A DNA stretch of 64,000 nt from JALZKA01 sp963717635 (GCA_963717635.1 OY970347.1:2170001-2234000); one strand, 5' to 3'; positions 1-9,340 are shown, counted from the stretch's first letter. Numbers and translations: made by a program. Notes: generated by a model from the letters alone, not told the origin.

Positions 1-18
1 GAAAGTTCTGCCCGAGCC

Positions 19-792
19 TCACCACCGGAACGCCCGCTTCGCATTGACCTCGACCAGCTCCTCGAACTCCTTGTACGAGACCCCGCGTGCAGCGGCAACC
101 TCGCGCGCCGTCTCGACCACGAGCGCGGGCTCATTTGGCCGGCCCCGGCGGGACTGCGGCGCAAGAAACGGCGCGTCGGTCTCCACCAGGACCAGCTCGT
201 CGGGCACCAGCCGCGCGGCCTCACGCAGCGCCGCCGCCTTGGGGTAGGTGGCGTTGCCGGCGAACGAGCAGTACCAGCCCCTCGCCGCCGCGTCGGCGAC
301 CCGTTCCGGCGGCGCCGAGAAGCAATGCAGGATCACCGTCACCCCATCCGCCTCCGCGGCCAGAAGCCCCATGGTCTCGTCCACGGCATCGCGATCGGGC
401 CCGTCCCCCGAGCGCATGTGGATCACGACCGGCTTGTCGACCTCGCGGGCGATCTCGATCTGGGCGCGGAACGCGCGCAACTGGTCGTCGCGCGAAGCAC
501 TCTCGCGGTAGAAGTCGAGCCCGGTCTCGCCGATCGCCGCGACCCCCTCGTCGTCCGCGAGCGCCCGAAGGCGCTCGGCGTCTACCTCGTCGAAGCCCGC
601 CGCTGAGTTCGGATGCCGTCCCACGCACGCGAACACGGCTCCCTCCCCACCGGCGATCGAAACGGCTTCCTCGTTCGAAGCCTGGTCGAGGCCCACGGTC
701 AGGATCCGGTTGACGCCGACCTCGGCCGCGCGCGCGATGATCGCGGCGGGTTCGTCCTCGCAGAGGCCGATGTGGGCATGCGTATCGACCAC
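19..792 (-). CDS. TatD-family metal-dependent hydrolase/deoxyribonuclease
   Basis: This is a TatD-family amidohydrolase-fold protein of 257 residues, expected to be a cytoplasmic metal-dependent DNase. The protein opens with VVDTHAHIG, where H5 and H7 are the first two metal ligands. Further family motifs follow: AIGETGLDFYR with a metal-binding Glu, VIHMRSG, ILHCFS and LVETDAPFLAP with the last Asp ligand. The start is the GTG at 792, directly before the HAH motif. A longer in-frame reading exists but would run deep into metG in another frame. The gene begins 28 nt after the metG stop on the same strand, the usual metG-tatD pairing, and is probably cotranscribed with it. The substrate is not shown by sequence. 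Confidence 0.93.
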   Translation of the reverse strand: MVDTHAHIGLCEDEPAAIIARAAEVGVNRILTVGLDQASNEEAVSIAGGEGAVFACVGRHPNSAAGFDEVDAERLRALADDEGVAAIGETGLDFYRESASRDDQLRAFRAQIEIAREVDKPVVIHMRSGDGPDRDAVDETMGLLAAEADGVTVILHCFSAPPERVADAAARGWYCSFAGNATYPKAAALREAARLVPDELVLVETDAPFLAPQSRRGRPNEPALVVETAREVAAARGVSYKEFEELVEVNAKRAFRW

Positions 793-820
793 GGGCGGGA
801 GTGTAGGAGCGGGGCCGGGC

Positions 821-2335
821 CTACTCCGCGGCGTCGAGCTTCGGGAACAGCGGCTCGATCCGCCTTGCTGCCGCGCCGCCGCCGCGCGATCCGAACGCCG
901 CCAGCGCGCGCCCCTCTTCGCCGAGCGCGTCCAGCAGCTTCTCGGCCGACTCGGGGATGAACGGCAGCAGCGCAAGCGTCACCACGCGCAGGCCCTCGGC
1001 GAGGTTGAACAGGACCTGGTCGAGGCGTCCCGACTCGGCCTCCTCCTTGGCGAGGTCCCAGGGCCGCGTCTCCTCCACGTAGCGGTTCAGCCGCCGGACG
1101 CGAGACCAGATCGCCTCGAGCGCCTGGCTGGGCTCGGCCGCGTCGATCAGCCCGCTCACCTCGGCCTCGACGCCGGTCAGCCCGCCGTCGCCATCGGCCA
1201 GAGCCGGGTCTGAGTCCGCCTCCGGCACGACTCCGTCGCGATAGCGCTCGAGCATCGCCAGCGTCCGGCTCGCCAGGTTGCCGAAGTCGTTCGCGAGCTC
1301 GGTCTCGTACCGGGACTCGAACCCGGCCGCCGAGACCGAGCCGTCCTGCCCGAACGAGACCTCGCGCAGGCAGTAGAAGCGCAGCGCGTCGGCCCCGAAC
1401 CGCTCGATCGCCGCGAACGGGTCGAGCACGTTGCCCAGCGACTTCGACATCTTCTTGTCGCCCATCAGCAGATATCCGTGGATGACCATCCCGCGCGGCG
1501 GCTGAAGCCCGGCGGCCAGCAGCAGCGCCGGCCAGATCACCGCGTGGAACTTGAGGATGTCCTTGGCGAGCACATGGAACGCACCCGGCCAGAAACGCTC
1601 GGTCAGATCCTCCCCCTCGCGCGCGAAGGAGAGCGCGGTGACGTAGTTGAGCAGCGCGTCAAACCACACGTACATCCGTTGCGACGGATCCCATGGGAGC
1701 GGCATGCCCCACTTCAGCTTGGCGCGGGAGAGCGAGACGTCCTCAAGGCCCTGCTCGATGAACGACACGGCCTCGTTGCGCCGGAAACCGGGGACCACGA
1801 AGTCGGGACGCTCCGCATAAAGGCGCTTCAGGTCCTCCTCGAAGGCGGACAGCCGAAAGAACCAGTTCTGCTCGCGCTCGCGCTCGAGCGGGATCTCGTG
1901 GATCGGGCAGGTGTTGGCCGGGCCCAGCTCGCGCTCCGTGTAGAAGGCGGCGCAGCGCGGGCAGTACCAGCCCTCGTACGTGCCCTCGTAGACGTGCCCT
2001 GAGTCGTGGACGCGCTGCATGATTTCGGCGACCCGGTCCGTGTGGCGGGTATCCGAGGTCCGGATGAAGAAGTCGTTGGTGGCGTTGACGGACTTCGCCA
2101 TCGCCTCGAACCGCGGCGCGTTGCGGTCCGCCAGCTCCTGCGGGCTGACCCCCTCGCGCTCGGCCGCCAGCTCGACCGGCTCCCCGTGCTCGTCGGTGCC
2201 GGTCAGGAAGAACACATCCTCCCCGCGCTGGCGCATGTGCCGGGCGAAGACGTCGGCGGCGATCGTTGAGTAGGCATGCCCCAGGTGAGGCTCCGCATTC
2301 ACGTAGTAGATCGGCGTCGTTACGTAAAAGGCCAC
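821..2335 (-). CDS. metG: Methionyl-tRNA synthetase
   Basis: This cytoplasmic class I aminoacyl-tRNA synthetase of 504 residues charges tRNA-Met. The HIGH-type signature reads HLGH at residues 17-20, and the second signature KMSKS lies at 295-299. A zinc-knuckle region with CPRC near residue 125 and a further Cys near 143 lies between them. The C-terminal anticodon-binding helical region includes the conserved NRYVEETRPWDLAK stretch. No C-terminal tRNA-binding (EMAP-like) domain is present, so this is the short form. The start is a GTG at 2335 with no clear ribosome site. A TAGCCT hexamer 8 nt upstream suggests a leaderless transcript. The TatD gene follows in the same direction. Confidence 0.98.
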   Translation of the reverse strand: MAFYVTTPIYYVNAEPHLGHAYSTIAADVFARHMRQRGEDVFFLTGTDEHGEPVELAAEREGVSPQELADRNAPRFEAMAKSVNATNDFFIRTSDTRHTDRVAEIMQRVHDSGHVYEGTYEGWYCPRCAAFYTERELGPANTCPIHEIPLEREREQNWFFRLSAFEEDLKRLYAERPDFVVPGFRRNEAVSFIEQGLEDVSLSRAKLKWGMPLPWDPSQRMYVWFDALLNYVTALSFAREGEDLTERFWPGAFHVLAKDILKFHAVIWPALLLAAGLQPPRGMVIHGYLLMGDKKMSKSLGNVLDPFAAIERFGADALRFYCLREVSFGQDGSVSAAGFESRYETELANDFGNLASRTLAMLERYRDGVVPEADSDPALADGDGGLTGVEAEVSGLIDAAEPSQALEAIWSRVRRLNRYVEETRPWDLAKEEAESGRLDQVLFNLAEGLRVVTLALLPFIPESAEKLLDALGEEGRALAAFGSRGGGAAARRIEPLFPKLDAAE

Positions 2336-2343
2336 CGCGGCTC

Positions 2344-2349
2344 AGGCTA
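2344..2349 (-). promoter_or_regulatory. Possible -10 box of metG (TAGCCT)
   Basis: On the minus strand TAGCCT lies 8 nt before the GTG start of metG. It fits the TANNNT actinobacterial -10 pattern at the distance expected for a leaderless mRNA. No -35 element is obvious. It is one of about a dozen similar sites in the window. Confidence 0.4.
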
Positions 2350-2425
2350 TCCAGCGCCGCAAGGCGCCGAGCGCCCCGGAGTGTTCGCGAGCGGGGCTAC
2401 TGCGGGACGTTCGGTGTGGGTGGGA

Positions 2426-2459
2426 ACGAAAAGGGCGGCCCGCAGGCCGCCCTTTTCGT
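2426..2459. terminator. Strong bidirectional hairpin terminator
   Basis: A perfect 15-bp inverted repeat (arms 2426-2440 and 2445-2459) closes a 4-nt loop. The arms run ACGAAAAGGGCGGCC and its complement, so each strand ends in a short T-rich tract (CCCTTTTCGT). It lies 18 nt after the stop of the secreted-protein gene and before metG, so it can end the upstream transcript and insulate metG. It is the clearest intrinsic terminator in the window. Confidence 0.85.
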
Positions 2460-2477
2460 AACTCGTGCTTGTCGCGA

Positions 2478-3269
2478 CTAACGGCGGCGCCGCTGGCGCT
2501 TGACCCTGCAGGTCTGCTTGTCGGTGGCAACGTCCGTGGCCGTGTCCGTGGTGTCGGCGCTCTCGTAGTGCCATTCACCGCGGAAGTTCCACTTCTTGTT
2601 GCGGTCCTTGCAGCGGGCCTTGACGACGCCACCGCGCTTGATGACCGCGCCGAACGCGACCAGTGCGCCCGCGTCACCCGCGGCGTCCGGGACATCCGGC
2701 ACCGAGAGGCGCTTGCCGTAGTCGCCGCGGCGCGGCGAGTTGATGATCCTGGCCTCGACGACCTGGGTGTTGGCATCGCCCAGCGTCGCGCTGAACGCGT
2801 GCAGGCGCAGGCGGTTGCCCGGCCCGCGGAACGCGGTCACGACGAAGTCCGAGACCTCGTTGTTGTCCGCCGGGTAGGCCGGGAGCCGCGCCGCGGCCGT
2901 GTTGCGTGGGTCGCCGTTCTTCGAGACGACCGAGCGCGGGCAAAGCGCCCTGGCCTCGGAGGTATCGGTCCCGTTCAGGACGGCGGAGCACGCCGGCACC
3001 CTGCCCAGATTGATCTTGATGTCGTCGTCGTAGTCGATGTAGACCTCTTCGGACGGCGCCGACGGGATCACCGGGCTGTTGCCCTCGCTGAGGGTCGTCA
3101 CCGCGGTGAAGAGCGAAGCCGGCTTGTACTGCCGCTTCGGCTGCTTGCTCTTGGTGACCTTGCCGTCGATGGTCGAAACCTGGCCGGCCGCGTCGCCGAA
3201 AGCGATGCCGGAAACCCCGACCGCGAGCGCCAGGCCCGTTGCCAGGATCATGTGAGACTTGCGAAGCAC
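2478..3269 (-). CDS. Secreted protein of unknown function
   Basis: I do not recognise the family of this 263-residue protein. It starts at GTG 3269, which has an AGGAGG Shine-Dalgarno sequence 5 nt upstream. The N-terminus (LRKSHMILATGLALAVGVSGIAFG) is a typical signal peptide, with a likely cut before DAAGQ. The mature part has two or three Cys pairs (for example PACSAVLN, ALCPRS, KARCKDR, QTCRV), which fits disulfides in an exported protein. It also has an acidic YIDYDDDIKINLG stretch and a very basic tail (KRQRRRR). It is probably a single-gene unit, followed by a strong hairpin. The function is unknown. Confidence 0.75.
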   Translation of the reverse strand: MLRKSHMILATGLALAVGVSGIAFGDAAGQVSTIDGKVTKSKQPKRQYKPASLFTAVTTLSEGNSPVIPSAPSEEVYIDYDDDIKINLGRVPACSAVLNGTDTSEARALCPRSVVSKNGDPRNTAAARLPAYPADNNEVSDFVVTAFRGPGNRLRLHAFSATLGDANTQVVEARIINSPRRGDYGKRLSVPDVPDAAGDAGALVAFGAVIKRGGVVKARCKDRNKKWNFRGEWHYESADTTDTATDVATDKQTCRVKRQRRRR

Positions 3270-3380
3270 TAAATCCTCCTTGACGTTTTTGGCCACGAGC
3301 GGTGTCTCCGGCCCGCGGTCCGAACTCCAATCCGTTGGAGCGATCGTGACGCGATCTCGCGCCCACCACATCGTCTGAAA

Positions 3381-3420
3381 CCCGCAGGCAGCCGCGGAGT
3401 TGCTGCAGCGAGCCTGCGGG
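3381..3420 (-). terminator. Possible terminator hairpin after the mce operon
   Basis: CCCGCAGGC (3381-3389) and its exact complement GCCTGCGGG (3412-3420) form a 9-bp stem with a 22-nt loop. On the minus strand the stem is followed by TTTCAG. It lies 30-70 nt after the stop of the last mce gene and before the secreted-protein gene. The T tract is weak, so it may be a Rho-assisted end or an unrelated dyad. Confidence 0.4.
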
Positions 3421-3449
3421 AAACTACGGAACTTTCGTCAGTTTCCGGC

Positions 3450-4991
3450 TCACGGCTGCTCGCGCACGTGCAGGTAACGGGTTTGCTCGGGGCCGGCCCC
3501 GATCGACTCGAAGTTGGTCTGCACGGTGCAGGGCGGGGCGGGCACCGCGTCGGTGTCGGTCTGGCCCGCGAACCCGAACTCGAGGATTCGGTCATACAAC
3601 GACTCGGCGGCGGTGACATCGCCGGCGGTGCGGATGTTGAAGTTCGGGTCGTTCGCCGTCACGGTGCGATCTGCCAGCAGCGCCTCGATCCCGCCCGCGC
3701 AGCCCGTGCCGTCGAACACCGACAGGGCGCCGGGGCGGTACTGCCCCTGCCTCGTGTACGGGTTGGACCGGGTCGAGCGCAACCGCTGCGGGAACGCGGA
3801 GAAGGCCTCGGGCGAGAACGGCGCCTCGGTGCGAACGTTGTGGAGGGGAACGAGGTCGTCGTCCAAGCCGAGGAACGCGTTCGTCGCCGCCGTCACGTTG
3901 CCGAGGAACGCCGTGATCTCGCGCCGATAGAGGTTCACGCCCTCGAGGATCGAGTTGGCCTGAGCCAGATAGGGGTCCAGGCGCTGGAGCAGCGGCGGCA
4001 GCTCGTCATCCAGCAAGCCCCGCAATGCCGCGAACCCGTCGTTCGCCGCAGCGGTGGCGCGGCCGAAGCCGAGCAGGAACGACTCGAGGTCGGGCGCCAG
4101 CTCGCCGAGCGCGATGAACGTGGGCGACAGCTCGCGGGCGGCCGGACGGAGCCCCTGGACCACCGGATCCGAGTCGCGGGCGAACGTCTCCAGCCGCGCC
4201 AAGGTCGACCGCGATTCGCGCAGGAAGGTCGGGAAGATCCGGAACGTCTCGGCCAGTTCGGCATTGCGCCGCGCGGTCGTGGCGAACACCGCGTCGGAGC
4301 CCTCGATCAGGCCGCGCAGCTGACCGCGCCGCTCCGAGAGCGCCTCGAAGACCTCGCCCCCGTCGCGGATCAGCCGCTCGGTGGCCAACCGCTGGGAGTC
4401 GAGGATGCGAAGCGTGGCGTCGGCCTCCTCGGCGAACGGCTCGAGCCCGGCGATCGCGTTGGAGAAGTCCTGTCCTCGACCGTTGAACGCGAGCGCCTGG
4501 GATTGCATCCAGGTCTGGAACGCGGCGCGGGTGGGCGGGTCGAAGGTGCGGAAGATCTCGTCGAGCTGAACCGACTCGGCTACCTGAGCGCTGGGAATCG
4601 AATCGCCCTCCGCCAGGGGGTCGCTCTCCTCCGAGCCGGGCGACAGCTCGACGTAGGTCTCGCCGAGGAGCGTCTTCGCCCGCAGCGTCGCTCGGGTATC
4701 GGAGGGAATCGGCGCATACGCCGACTCGAGCTCCACCGTGGCGTCGGCGAGGCCCTCGTCGTTCAGCTCGATGCGCTTGACCTTGCCGACGGAGACACCC
4801 GAGATCCGCACGTCCGCCTCCGTCCCGAGCTGAGTCGCCTCGTCGAACGGCACCGTGAAGCGGTAGCCCTCGGCCTTGAGCGGGATCGGCCCGCCGAACG
4901 CGACCCACAGGAACAGGCCCAGCGCGAAGCACGAGATCGCGAAGCCGACCGCGATCAGGATGCGTCCAGCCGTGGGAGCCTTGGTCTCCAT
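3450..4991 (-). CDS. MCE-family protein, sixth gene of the mce operon
   Basis: This MCE (MlaD-type) envelope lipid-transport subunit has 513 residues. An N-terminal membrane helix (about 10-35) anchors it. The MCE domain follows at about 40-130, with the recognisable VRISGVSVGKVKRIEL and LLGETYVELSPGS segments. A long helical region carries the PTRAAFQTWMQSQ motif seen in all six genes. The C-terminus is Cys-containing and ends near TRYLHVREQP. It is the last gene of the six-gene chain, 34 nt after the preceding gene, which is the only real gap in the operon. The family forms hexameric lipid channels bridging membrane and envelope. The substrate is unknown here. Confidence 0.9.
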   Translation of the reverse strand: METKAPTAGRILIAVGFAISCFALGLFLWVAFGGPIPLKAEGYRFTVPFDEATQLGTEADVRISGVSVGKVKRIELNDEGLADATVELESAYAPIPSDTRATLRAKTLLGETYVELSPGSEESDPLAEGDSIPSAQVAESVQLDEIFRTFDPPTRAAFQTWMQSQALAFNGRGQDFSNAIAGLEPFAEEADATLRILDSQRLATERLIRDGGEVFEALSERRGQLRGLIEGSDAVFATTARRNAELAETFRIFPTFLRESRSTLARLETFARDSDPVVQGLRPAARELSPTFIALGELAPDLESFLLGFGRATAAANDGFAALRGLLDDELPPLLQRLDPYLAQANSILEGVNLYRREITAFLGNVTAATNAFLGLDDDLVPLHNVRTEAPFSPEAFSAFPQRLRSTRSNPYTRQGQYRPGALSVFDGTGCAGGIEALLADRTVTANDPNFNIRTAGDVTAAESLYDRILEFGFAGQTDTDAVPAPPCTVQTNFESIGAGPEQTRYLHVREQP

Positions 4992-5025
4992 CAGGCTCCG
5001 CTCGCAAGAATGTGGTGATCGCGGG

Positions 5026-6354
5026 TCATGGCGGGGGAGTGATCGGGCAGATCGTGGTGCTCTCGGGGACGTTGCTCACCTGTTGCAGCGTGCGCAGGAA
5101 GGGCCGGCTCCCGGCGAGGCCCTCGGCGAGCTGGGCGGTCTGACAGGACTGGAGGACGAGGCCGCGGCGAAGGGGGCCGTTCGCGTCCTGGGTGTAGAAC
5201 ATGTTGTTCGTGTTGTGGTTCAGCCAGCTGAGCCAGAACAGGTAGCCCTCCTCGGCGCCCACCGGGTTGTAGGCGAGCGCGTTGAAGAGGTTGTTGAGCT
5301 CGCCGACGCCGCCCCTGAGCCCCTTCGTGGTCTTTGCCAGCGGGTCGGCGCCCTGGGCGATGTGGCGCAAAGGCAGCCGCGTCGCGCGGGTGAACGGGCG
5401 GATCTGGTCGCGAATCGGCTCGATCGTCTCTTCGAGGAACGGCCGCGTCTCGCGCAGGGCGGGCCCGAGCGCTTGCGCCGACGGGATCAGCGCGGTGGCC
5501 GCGGGGCCCAGCGTCCGCGCCAACCGGTTGCCCGATTCGAGCGCCGCGCGGGTCTCGGTCAGCGCGCCGGGAAGCTCCCTGAGCGAGGCGCGCAGGTTCG
5601 CCTCCTGGTTCGCGAACGATTCCATCACCGTGTTCGACGACTCCACGAACTCGGCGAGCTGCGTGTCGCGCGCTCCGAGCTCCTCGGAGACCAGCTTGAA
5701 GTTGGTCACGGCCCGGGCGATGTTGCGGCGTCGCTCGACCAGCAACCGGTTGATCCGCGCGACGTCGCGCGCGAGCGGTTCGATCCGCCGGAGTCCGGCC
5801 GAGAGCTGCTCGCCGTTCTCACCCAGGCCCTGCCCGCCGCCCGTCACCAGCAGGGTCAGGTAGTCCTGCGTGTCACGATCGAGGGCGGCCAGGATCTCGT
5901 CGGGCTGCACGTTCGGCGCCGTCGCGCCGGATCTGAGCCGCGCTTCCTCCTCGATCGTGGGCGCCTCCGGGGTTCCCGGGTCGACCTCCAGCGTCATGTC
6001 CTGAAGGCCGGTGCGCGGGCGCAGGAGGACGGTCGCGTCCTCGTGGATCAATGCCGCCTTCTCGGGCTCCAGCGAAGCGGACACCACCGCCTTGCCATCC
6101 TCGACATCGACGTCGGTGACATCGCCCACCTTGATCCCCGCGAGGTTCACGGACTGGCCCTGCCCGGGGATGACCGCCTGCGCCGAGCTCAGCTCGATCT
6201 CCATCGCGAACCGCTCCTCGCCGATCACCGGCACCCAGCCGGGGAGCGTCAGGCGCTGCTGCGAGAGGATCACGCCGGTCGTGATCAGCCCGATCACGAG
6301 CAGCAGCAGGATCGCGGCGAAGTCCCGCCTGTGTTCCCGGATCGCGCGCCTCAC
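5026..6354 (-). CDS. MCE-family protein, fifth gene of the mce operon
   Basis: This MCE-domain protein of 442 residues has an N-terminal membrane segment (AAILLLLVIGLITTGVIL). The MCE domain spans about 45-125, with VNLAGIKVGDVTDVDVEDG and GLQDMTLEVDPGTPEAP. A long alpha-helical stretch follows. There is no lipobox Cys near the N-terminus, unlike the mycobacterial MceE lipoproteins. The C-terminus (YLFWLSWLNHNTNNMFYTQD) resembles the aromatic C-terminal part of other MCE proteins. The GTG start at 6354 overlaps the previous stop as GTGA, so translation is probably coupled. It is expected in the cytoplasmic membrane with the bulk of the protein outside. Confidence 0.9.
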   Translation of the reverse strand: MRRAIREHRRDFAAILLLLVIGLITTGVILSQQRLTLPGWVPVIGEERFAMEIELSSAQAVIPGQGQSVNLAGIKVGDVTDVDVEDGKAVVSASLEPEKAALIHEDATVLLRPRTGLQDMTLEVDPGTPEAPTIEEEARLRSGATAPNVQPDEILAALDRDTQDYLTLLVTGGGQGLGENGEQLSAGLRRIEPLARDVARINRLLVERRRNIARAVTNFKLVSEELGARDTQLAEFVESSNTVMESFANQEANLRASLRELPGALTETRAALESGNRLARTLGPAATALIPSAQALGPALRETRPFLEETIEPIRDQIRPFTRATRLPLRHIAQGADPLAKTTKGLRGGVGELNNLFNALAYNPVGAEEGYLFWLSWLNHNTNNMFYTQDANGPLRRGLVLQSCQTAQLAEGLAGSRPFLRTLQQVSNVPESTTICPITPPP

Positions 6355-7913
6355 GGTGCGCTCCTCGGGCTTGCGGAGCCGATCGCGGCCGCCGGCCCGT
6401 TGACGTTCGGGAGGTCGTTCCGGTAGCAGTCCACGTCCATGCGGAACGGCGGCCGCTCGCCGTCGACTACCGGTCGCACGCCGGCCGGGACCTCGAACGC
6501 GTTGCCGTAGTTGCGGGTGCCCATGAATCCGCCACCCGGCTGGTCGGTCTGGACCAGGTCATCACCGCCGCCCGACTGGAAGCGCAAGTAGCGTCCGTTG
6601 CCGTCGAAGTTCTGCGTCTCGCCCGTCTGCTGGACGAGGGCGTAGAGGAACTCGTAGAAGTTCGGCTGTCCGGTCGAGAAGTCGGTGCCGGGCAGGACCG
6701 AGGAGACGTCGTCGTTGACCACCAGGTTCCCGGTCGGCTCGAGGACGTCGGTCGCACAACGGCTGAGCAGGCCGATCTCGCCGAACAGGCCGGCCGAGGC
6801 GCTCGCGGTCTGCGCCAGTGGCGGCGTCGCGTTAGCGAGGATCGCGGCGGTGCCGCCCAGCTCCGAGTCGCGGAGGAGGCCGCGCGCCTGCTGCAGCCAG
6901 GGGTCGGCCGCCGCAATGGTCGCCGGCAGCTCACGCAGACTGGGTTCAAGCTCGAGTGCCAGCGCACGGAGCGGCGGCAGCGAGTCGCTCAGGTTCGCGA
7001 GCGCGGGCCGGGCCTCCTCCAAGGTCGGCGCCAGCTCGGCGATCGAACGGCGCAGGTTGACCTGCTCGGCCGCCAGGGCTCCGGTCGTGGTGTTGAAGTT
7101 GGAGATCAGGTTCTGGAGCGCAAGCTCGCGGTCCGAGAGCTCTTCGAAGACGTCGGCCTGGGCGGCGATCAGGCCGGCGAGGTCTCCCGGCTCCTCGCCG
7201 ATCAACGCGTCGTTGACGATCGCGGCTCCGCGCCCCGCCTCGCCTCCGTACCGGAACGAGTCGTTGAGGGACTGGGCCGCCGTCTCGCCCTGCGAGTCGG
7301 GATCCTGCGTTTGGTCCTCGGCCGCGGTGGGCTCATGGCTGAGCGCCGTGCCGTAGCCCTCGAGCAGCCGGCGCAGGTTGAGCCGCACGTCGCCGTCCAG
7401 CGCCGAGAGCACCTGGTCGAGCTGGACCGCGGTCGCCGTTTGGGTCACCGGGATGCTGCCGTCGTCGGGCAGCTCGGGCGCGCTCGGGCTGCCCGGCGTG
7501 ACGTCCAGGAAGAAGTTGCCCTCGAGGAACAGCCGCGGCCGGATCTCGATCGTGGCGTCCTCGTGGATCGGCTGGCCGGCATCGTCGACCGTGAACGTGA
7601 CCTTCGCGGCGTTCCCCACCGGTTCGACGTCGGTCACCTTGCCGACGTTGACCCCGGCGATGCGCACCGGGTTGGTCGAACGCAGGGTGGCGGCGTTCTC
7701 GAACGTCGCCTCCAACCTGTAGCCGTCGTCGTTGAACGGGATGTCCTTGGTGTATGCGAGGTACGAGCCGACGACCAGCAGGACCACCATGATCAACCCG
7801 AGTTGGACCGGTCCGCGGCCCCTGTAGTGCTGGCCCCAGACCCGGGGATCGAGGCCGCGGGAGCGTGGATCGGTGCCCGGCGCGTGCGGCGTCTTTGTGC
7901 GGCCGAACCTCAC
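6351..7913 (-). CDS. MCE-family protein, fourth gene of the mce operon
   Basis: This MCE protein has 520 residues. The start is the GTG at 7913 in a GTGA overlap with the preceding stop; longer in-frame readings lie inside the upstream gene and do not look like protein. After a hydrophilic 35-residue N-tail comes a membrane helix (VQLGLIMVVLLVVGSYLAY). The MCE domain then shows VRIAGVNVGKVTDVEPVG and FLEGNFFLDVTPGS. The C-terminal region carries NGRYLRFQSGGG, a motif also seen in the first gene of the operon (NGHYIRVQPAG). The protein ends in a proline/alanine-rich tail. It is likely one subunit of a hetero-hexameric MCE complex. Confidence 0.9.
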   Translation of the reverse strand: MRFGRTKTPHAPGTDPRSRGLDPRVWGQHYRGRGPVQLGLIMVVLLVVGSYLAYTKDIPFNDDGYRLEATFENAATLRSTNPVRIAGVNVGKVTDVEPVGNAAKVTFTVDDAGQPIHEDATIEIRPRLFLEGNFFLDVTPGSPSAPELPDDGSIPVTQTATAVQLDQVLSALDGDVRLNLRRLLEGYGTALSHEPTAAEDQTQDPDSQGETAAQSLNDSFRYGGEAGRGAAIVNDALIGEEPGDLAGLIAAQADVFEELSDRELALQNLISNFNTTTGALAAEQVNLRRSIAELAPTLEEARPALANLSDSLPPLRALALELEPSLRELPATIAAADPWLQQARGLLRDSELGGTAAILANATPPLAQTASASAGLFGEIGLLSRCATDVLEPTGNLVVNDDVSSVLPGTDFSTGQPNFYEFLYALVQQTGETQNFDGNGRYLRFQSGGGDDLVQTDQPGGGFMGTRNYGNAFEVPAGVRPVVDGERPPFRMDVDCYRNDLPNVNGPAAAIGSASPRSAP

Positions 7914-9340
7914 TTCTTGCCCATCCCCGGAAGCTGCTCCTCGGTCAGGGTGCCCTGGTTGCCGGGGACGTTTCCGATCACCTGCCGGCCGATCGCATAC
8001 CCCTCGTTGCCCGCCTCGCATTCGAACGTCTGGCCCGGCGAGGCGGTGTTCGGGTACGGGTTTACGTGCAAGAAGTTGCCGGGGTCCGTGCCGCCGTTTG
8101 CCGGCGCGGACGAGGGGCTGCCCTCGGAGTTCGGGCCGCCCGCTGGATCGAAGACCGTGAAGCGCTGCCAGGTGCCGAGCCCGTCCCCGAGCCCGAAGGC
8201 GCTCGACGCGTTGCGGACCAGAAGCGACGCGTAGTTGCACTCGCTCTGAGCGGGCGCGATGTGGCGCAGCGCCGGGCTCAGGAAGCCGGCCGTCTCGTCG
8301 AGGCGCGCGATTCCGGTATTCACCGCGCCGTTCTGCGAGAACGCGAGCAGCGACACGGCGGTCGGCGCCAGCTCGTCGTTGAACTCAGCTGCGTTGCGAA
8401 GGACAGGCGGCCCGGCCTCGAGCGCGTCGGCGATTGCCGGAGATGTCGTGGCGATCGCCGCGGCGCCCGGACCCAGGTCGGCGAACAGGGCGGCGCTGTG
8501 GTCGAGGAACGGGCGGATCGCCGGCAGCGAGCGAATCCCCTGGTCGAGGGTGGGCGGCGATTCGGAGATCGTGTCCTGGATGAACGGCCTCGACACACCG
8601 GCAAGTGCCGTGAAGGTGGTGTCGAGCGAGACGAACAGGCGTGCCTGCTGCTCGGCGACGGGGGCGACCTCGGCCGCGGTCGCGGCGAGCGCCGTCACGA
8701 ACCGGTCGAGGCGCGTTCGCCCGTCGCCCAGGGACCGCATGACGGACTCCAGGGGCGGCAACAGCGGCCGCAGGTCCGCCAGCGCGGCGTTCAGGTTTGC
8801 TCCGCGGCCGGCCAGCGCGTTGCCGAACTCCACCAGGTTCGCGCGGATCGCCGCTGCCGTCGGATCGTCGAAGGTGCTCAGGAACTCGTCGATCTCCACC
8901 GGCTCCGGACGCGCGGCCTCGATCGGCAGGGTCGCGCCGGGAGCGAAGCCCTCGGACGACGAGCCCTGGTTGATCTCGAGGTACTTCAGGCCCAGCGCCG
9001 ACCGCGAGCGCACGACCGTCGTCGAATCCACCGGCAGCGCCTCGACGTCCTGGTCGAGCTTCAGGTCGAGCGTCGCGGTGACGCTGCCGTCCTCGGCGGA
9101 AACCGGCCTGATCGTGTCCACGAGCCCAACCCGCACGCCCCCGATCCGGACCTCGTTGCCGGGCACGAGGGTGTTCGCGTTCGGCACCTGAACCGAGATG
9201 CGGTAGCTCGGCACGAACGGCAGGCCGCTGTTCGCGTTGTAGGCGAGGAACACCGCGACGATCACGACCAAGACCGTGACCGCGCCGACCATCGTCGGGC
9301 TCGCGGCCAGCGCCGACGCGGCGTTGCGCCGGTTGCTCAC
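7910..9340 (-). CDS. MCE-family protein, third gene of the mce operon
   Basis: This MCE protein has 476 residues. Its N-terminus is a membrane helix (TVLVVIVAVFLAYNA). The MCE domain includes VRIGGVRVGLVDTIRPVS and ALGLKYLEINQGSSS. Next come the shared EIDEFLSTFDDPTAAAIRANL segment and long helices. The tail has NFLHVNPYPNTA and two Cys (SECNY, FECEAG). The start is a GTG at 9340 that shares GTGA with the stop of the preceding gene. The overlapping starts argue that the genes are translated as one set. The role in lipid uptake or export is taken from the family. Confidence 0.9.
   Translation of the reverse strand: MSNRRNAASALAASPTMVGAVTVLVVIVAVFLAYNANSGLPFVPSYRISVQVPNANTLVPGNEVRIGGVRVGLVDTIRPVSAEDGSVTATLDLKLDQDVEALPVDSTTVVRSRSALGLKYLEINQGSSSEGFAPGATLPIEAARPEPVEIDEFLSTFDDPTAAAIRANLVEFGNALAGRGANLNAALADLRPLLPPLESVMRSLGDGRTRLDRFVTALAATAAEVAPVAEQQARLFVSLDTTFTALAGVSRPFIQDTISESPPTLDQGIRSLPAIRPFLDHSAALFADLGPGAAAIATTSPAIADALEAGPPVLRNAAEFNDELAPTAVSLLAFSQNGAVNTGIARLDETAGFLSPALRHIAPAQSECNYASLLVRNASSAFGLGDGLGTWQRFTVFDPAGGPNSEGSPSSAPANGGTDPGNFLHVNPYPNTASPGQTFECEAGNEGYAIGRQVIGNVPGNQGTLTEEQLPGMGKK

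Noticed and set aside
3468..5018. Long plus-strand open frame opposite the sixth mce gene
   Set aside because: It is antisense to a clear MCE gene, its protein is Arg/Gly/Leu-rich without domains, and such frames are common at this GC content.
7914..8240. Upstream extension of the fourth mce gene
   Set aside because: It lies wholly inside the third mce gene in another frame; the GTGA overlap at 7913 is the pattern used by the other genes.
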